A stretch of DNA of 64,000 nt from Chryseobacterium sp. (lineage in GTDB: Bacteria > Bacteroidota > Bacteroidia > Flavobacteriales > Weeksellaceae): contig NZ_JAFAJM010000019.1 of NCBI RefSeq assembly GCF_019236175.1, positions 1 to 64,000 on the forward strand, written 5' to 3'. Position 1 is the stretch's first letter. Each line of letters opens with the position of its first letter. A program made the position numbers and the translations under genes. Shown one piece after another: positions 63,437-64,000 of the stretch. The notes under the pieces are model-generated. The model saw only the letters and a list, made by a program, of their open reading frames with translations, was not told the origin of the DNA and did no database searches.

Positions 63437-64000
63437 TTAGAAATCTAAAGTAATAGATGCTCTGGCAGCAGCTCCCATAATAGGTCTTGCCATTCTGATA
63501 TTGGTTCCTCCCATAGTCTGAGATCTTGGGTCTCCTTCTGTAATTCCTATTGTGTTGAAGATATTCGTACCATCTACAGCAAAACGAATTTTTCCTAACT
63601 GATAAGACATTCCTGCTCCGAATTCAGTGAAAGACGGCAGAATATTGTCATCCGTATTTCCTTCATTCTGAAAACGTTTTCCATAATAGTTCATACTTAC
63701 ATAAGCTCTCCATTCTTTCGTAATATTGACTGCCGGAGCGATATTGAAATAGAATTTAGGAATTCTCCTTACTACATTTCCGCTATAATCGAACAGACTG
63801 CCATCAGCATTTCTTCCTGTAAAATTTTTATATTTCGGATTCTGAATTGTTCCGTTAAATGTAACTTCAAGAATATTATTAAATAATCTCGCATACCCTT
63901 CAATTTCCACTCCTAAATTGGTGGTGTTTGCAAACTTATTTTCTGAAGTTCCGTCTGAGAATACATCAGTGAACGAAAGATTTTTAAGGGCAGAATAAAA
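63437..64000 (-). CDS. TonB-dependent receptor, C-terminal part (runs off the window)
   Basis: The minus-strand frame is open to the window end and gives 188 residues of an outer-membrane beta-barrel C-terminus. It shows alternating strands such as FYSALKNLSFTDVFSDG, NLGVEIEGYARLFNNILEVTFNGT and YVSMNYYGKRFQNEGN, then GAGMSYQLGKIRFAVDGTNIFNTIGITEGDPR. It ends with the aromatic terminal residue of TonB-dependent receptors (ASITLDF). The plug domain and ligand are outside the window. Confidence 0.85.
   Translation of the reverse strand, partial: FYSALKNLSFTDVFSDGTSENKFANTTNLGVEIEGYARLFNNILEVTFNGTIQNPKYKNFTGRNADGSLFDYSGNVVRRIPKFYFNIAPAVNITKEWRAYVSMNYYGKRFQNEGNTDDNILPSFTEFGAGMSYQLGKIRFAVDGTNIFNTIGITEGDPRSQTMGGTNIRMARPIMGAAARASITLDF

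Overview
The window reads as a chromosomal segment of a Flavobacteriia bacterium, most likely Chryseobacterium or a close Weeksellaceae relative. The evidence is AT-rich DNA, many promoters of the Bacteroidota type (-7 box TAnnTTTG, sometimes with a -33 TTTG), cargo proteins with type IX secretion (T9SS) C-terminal sorting domains, a T9SS plug protein, and family-specific genes (DUF4290, DUF4295, DUF5103). No rRNA, tRNA, CRISPR array, phage module or insertion sequence was found; this looks like ordinary chromosome.

Layout. 1-9.6 kb: start of a secreted protein, a lactonase-fold beta-propeller protein, catalase-peroxidase katG, a haem-binding/DCC thiol protein pair, a GH13 alpha-amylase lipoprotein, and a DUF4290-murA operon. 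9.6-14 kb: a stand-alone NIL-like domain protein, a permuted papain-fold lipoprotein, an OmpR-type two-component system and an EamA exporter. 14-23.3 kb: inorganic ion transport, with a MgtC-like protein and MgtA-type P-type ATPase behind a structured leader, then a CzcCBA-like RND efflux system. 23.3-33.6 kb: two T9SS cargo proteins around a housekeeping block (aminotransferase, murB, proC, VanZ-like, lnt). 33.7-39.6 kb: rpmB-rpmG-DUF4295, a PqqB-like hydrolase, an exported RidA-like protein, ftsY, a GlsB-type membrane protein, sppA and folK. 39.6-44 kb: three tandem OmpA-like outer-membrane paralogues. 44-50 kb: recQ, fmt, a Crp/Fnr regulator, ribB with a degenerate RibA half, and a luciferase-like oxidoreductase. 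50-64 kb: an astacin-type protease lipoprotein, a Pif1-like helicase, gamma carbonic anhydrase, an Nfu-type Fe-S protein, hemH, a cholesterol-dependent-cytolysin-like lipoprotein next to a thermolysin-family protease, the T9SS plug protein, an MBL hydrolase and the end of a TonB-dependent receptor.

Genes that work together: DUF4290-murA and murB (peptidoglycan precursors); MgtC with MgtA (magnesium homeostasis); adaptor, pump and TolC-like protein (one tripartite metal efflux machine); plug protein with the T9SS cargo proteins (secretion); Nfu and ferrochelatase (Fe-S and haem).

Most interesting points: (1) the mgtC-mgtA leader encodes an 11-residue peptide starting MDTDP, with its stop codon abutting a strong hairpin, reminiscent of enterobacterial mgtL control; (2) several genes have a -7 box 4-6 bases before the start codon and should give leaderless mRNAs; (3) a cytolysin-like lipoprotein sits beside a secreted metalloprotease; (4) a 12-bp inverted repeat is centred on the -33 element of the NIL-domain gene; (5) a hydrolase gene between rpmG-DUF4295 and ftsY is bracketed by two near-identical terminator copies; (6) MurA carries Asp in place of the fosfomycin-target Cys; (7) the RibA half of RibBA has lost all zinc-binding cysteines.

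All calls come from reading sequence and translations; no database search or structure prediction was run.
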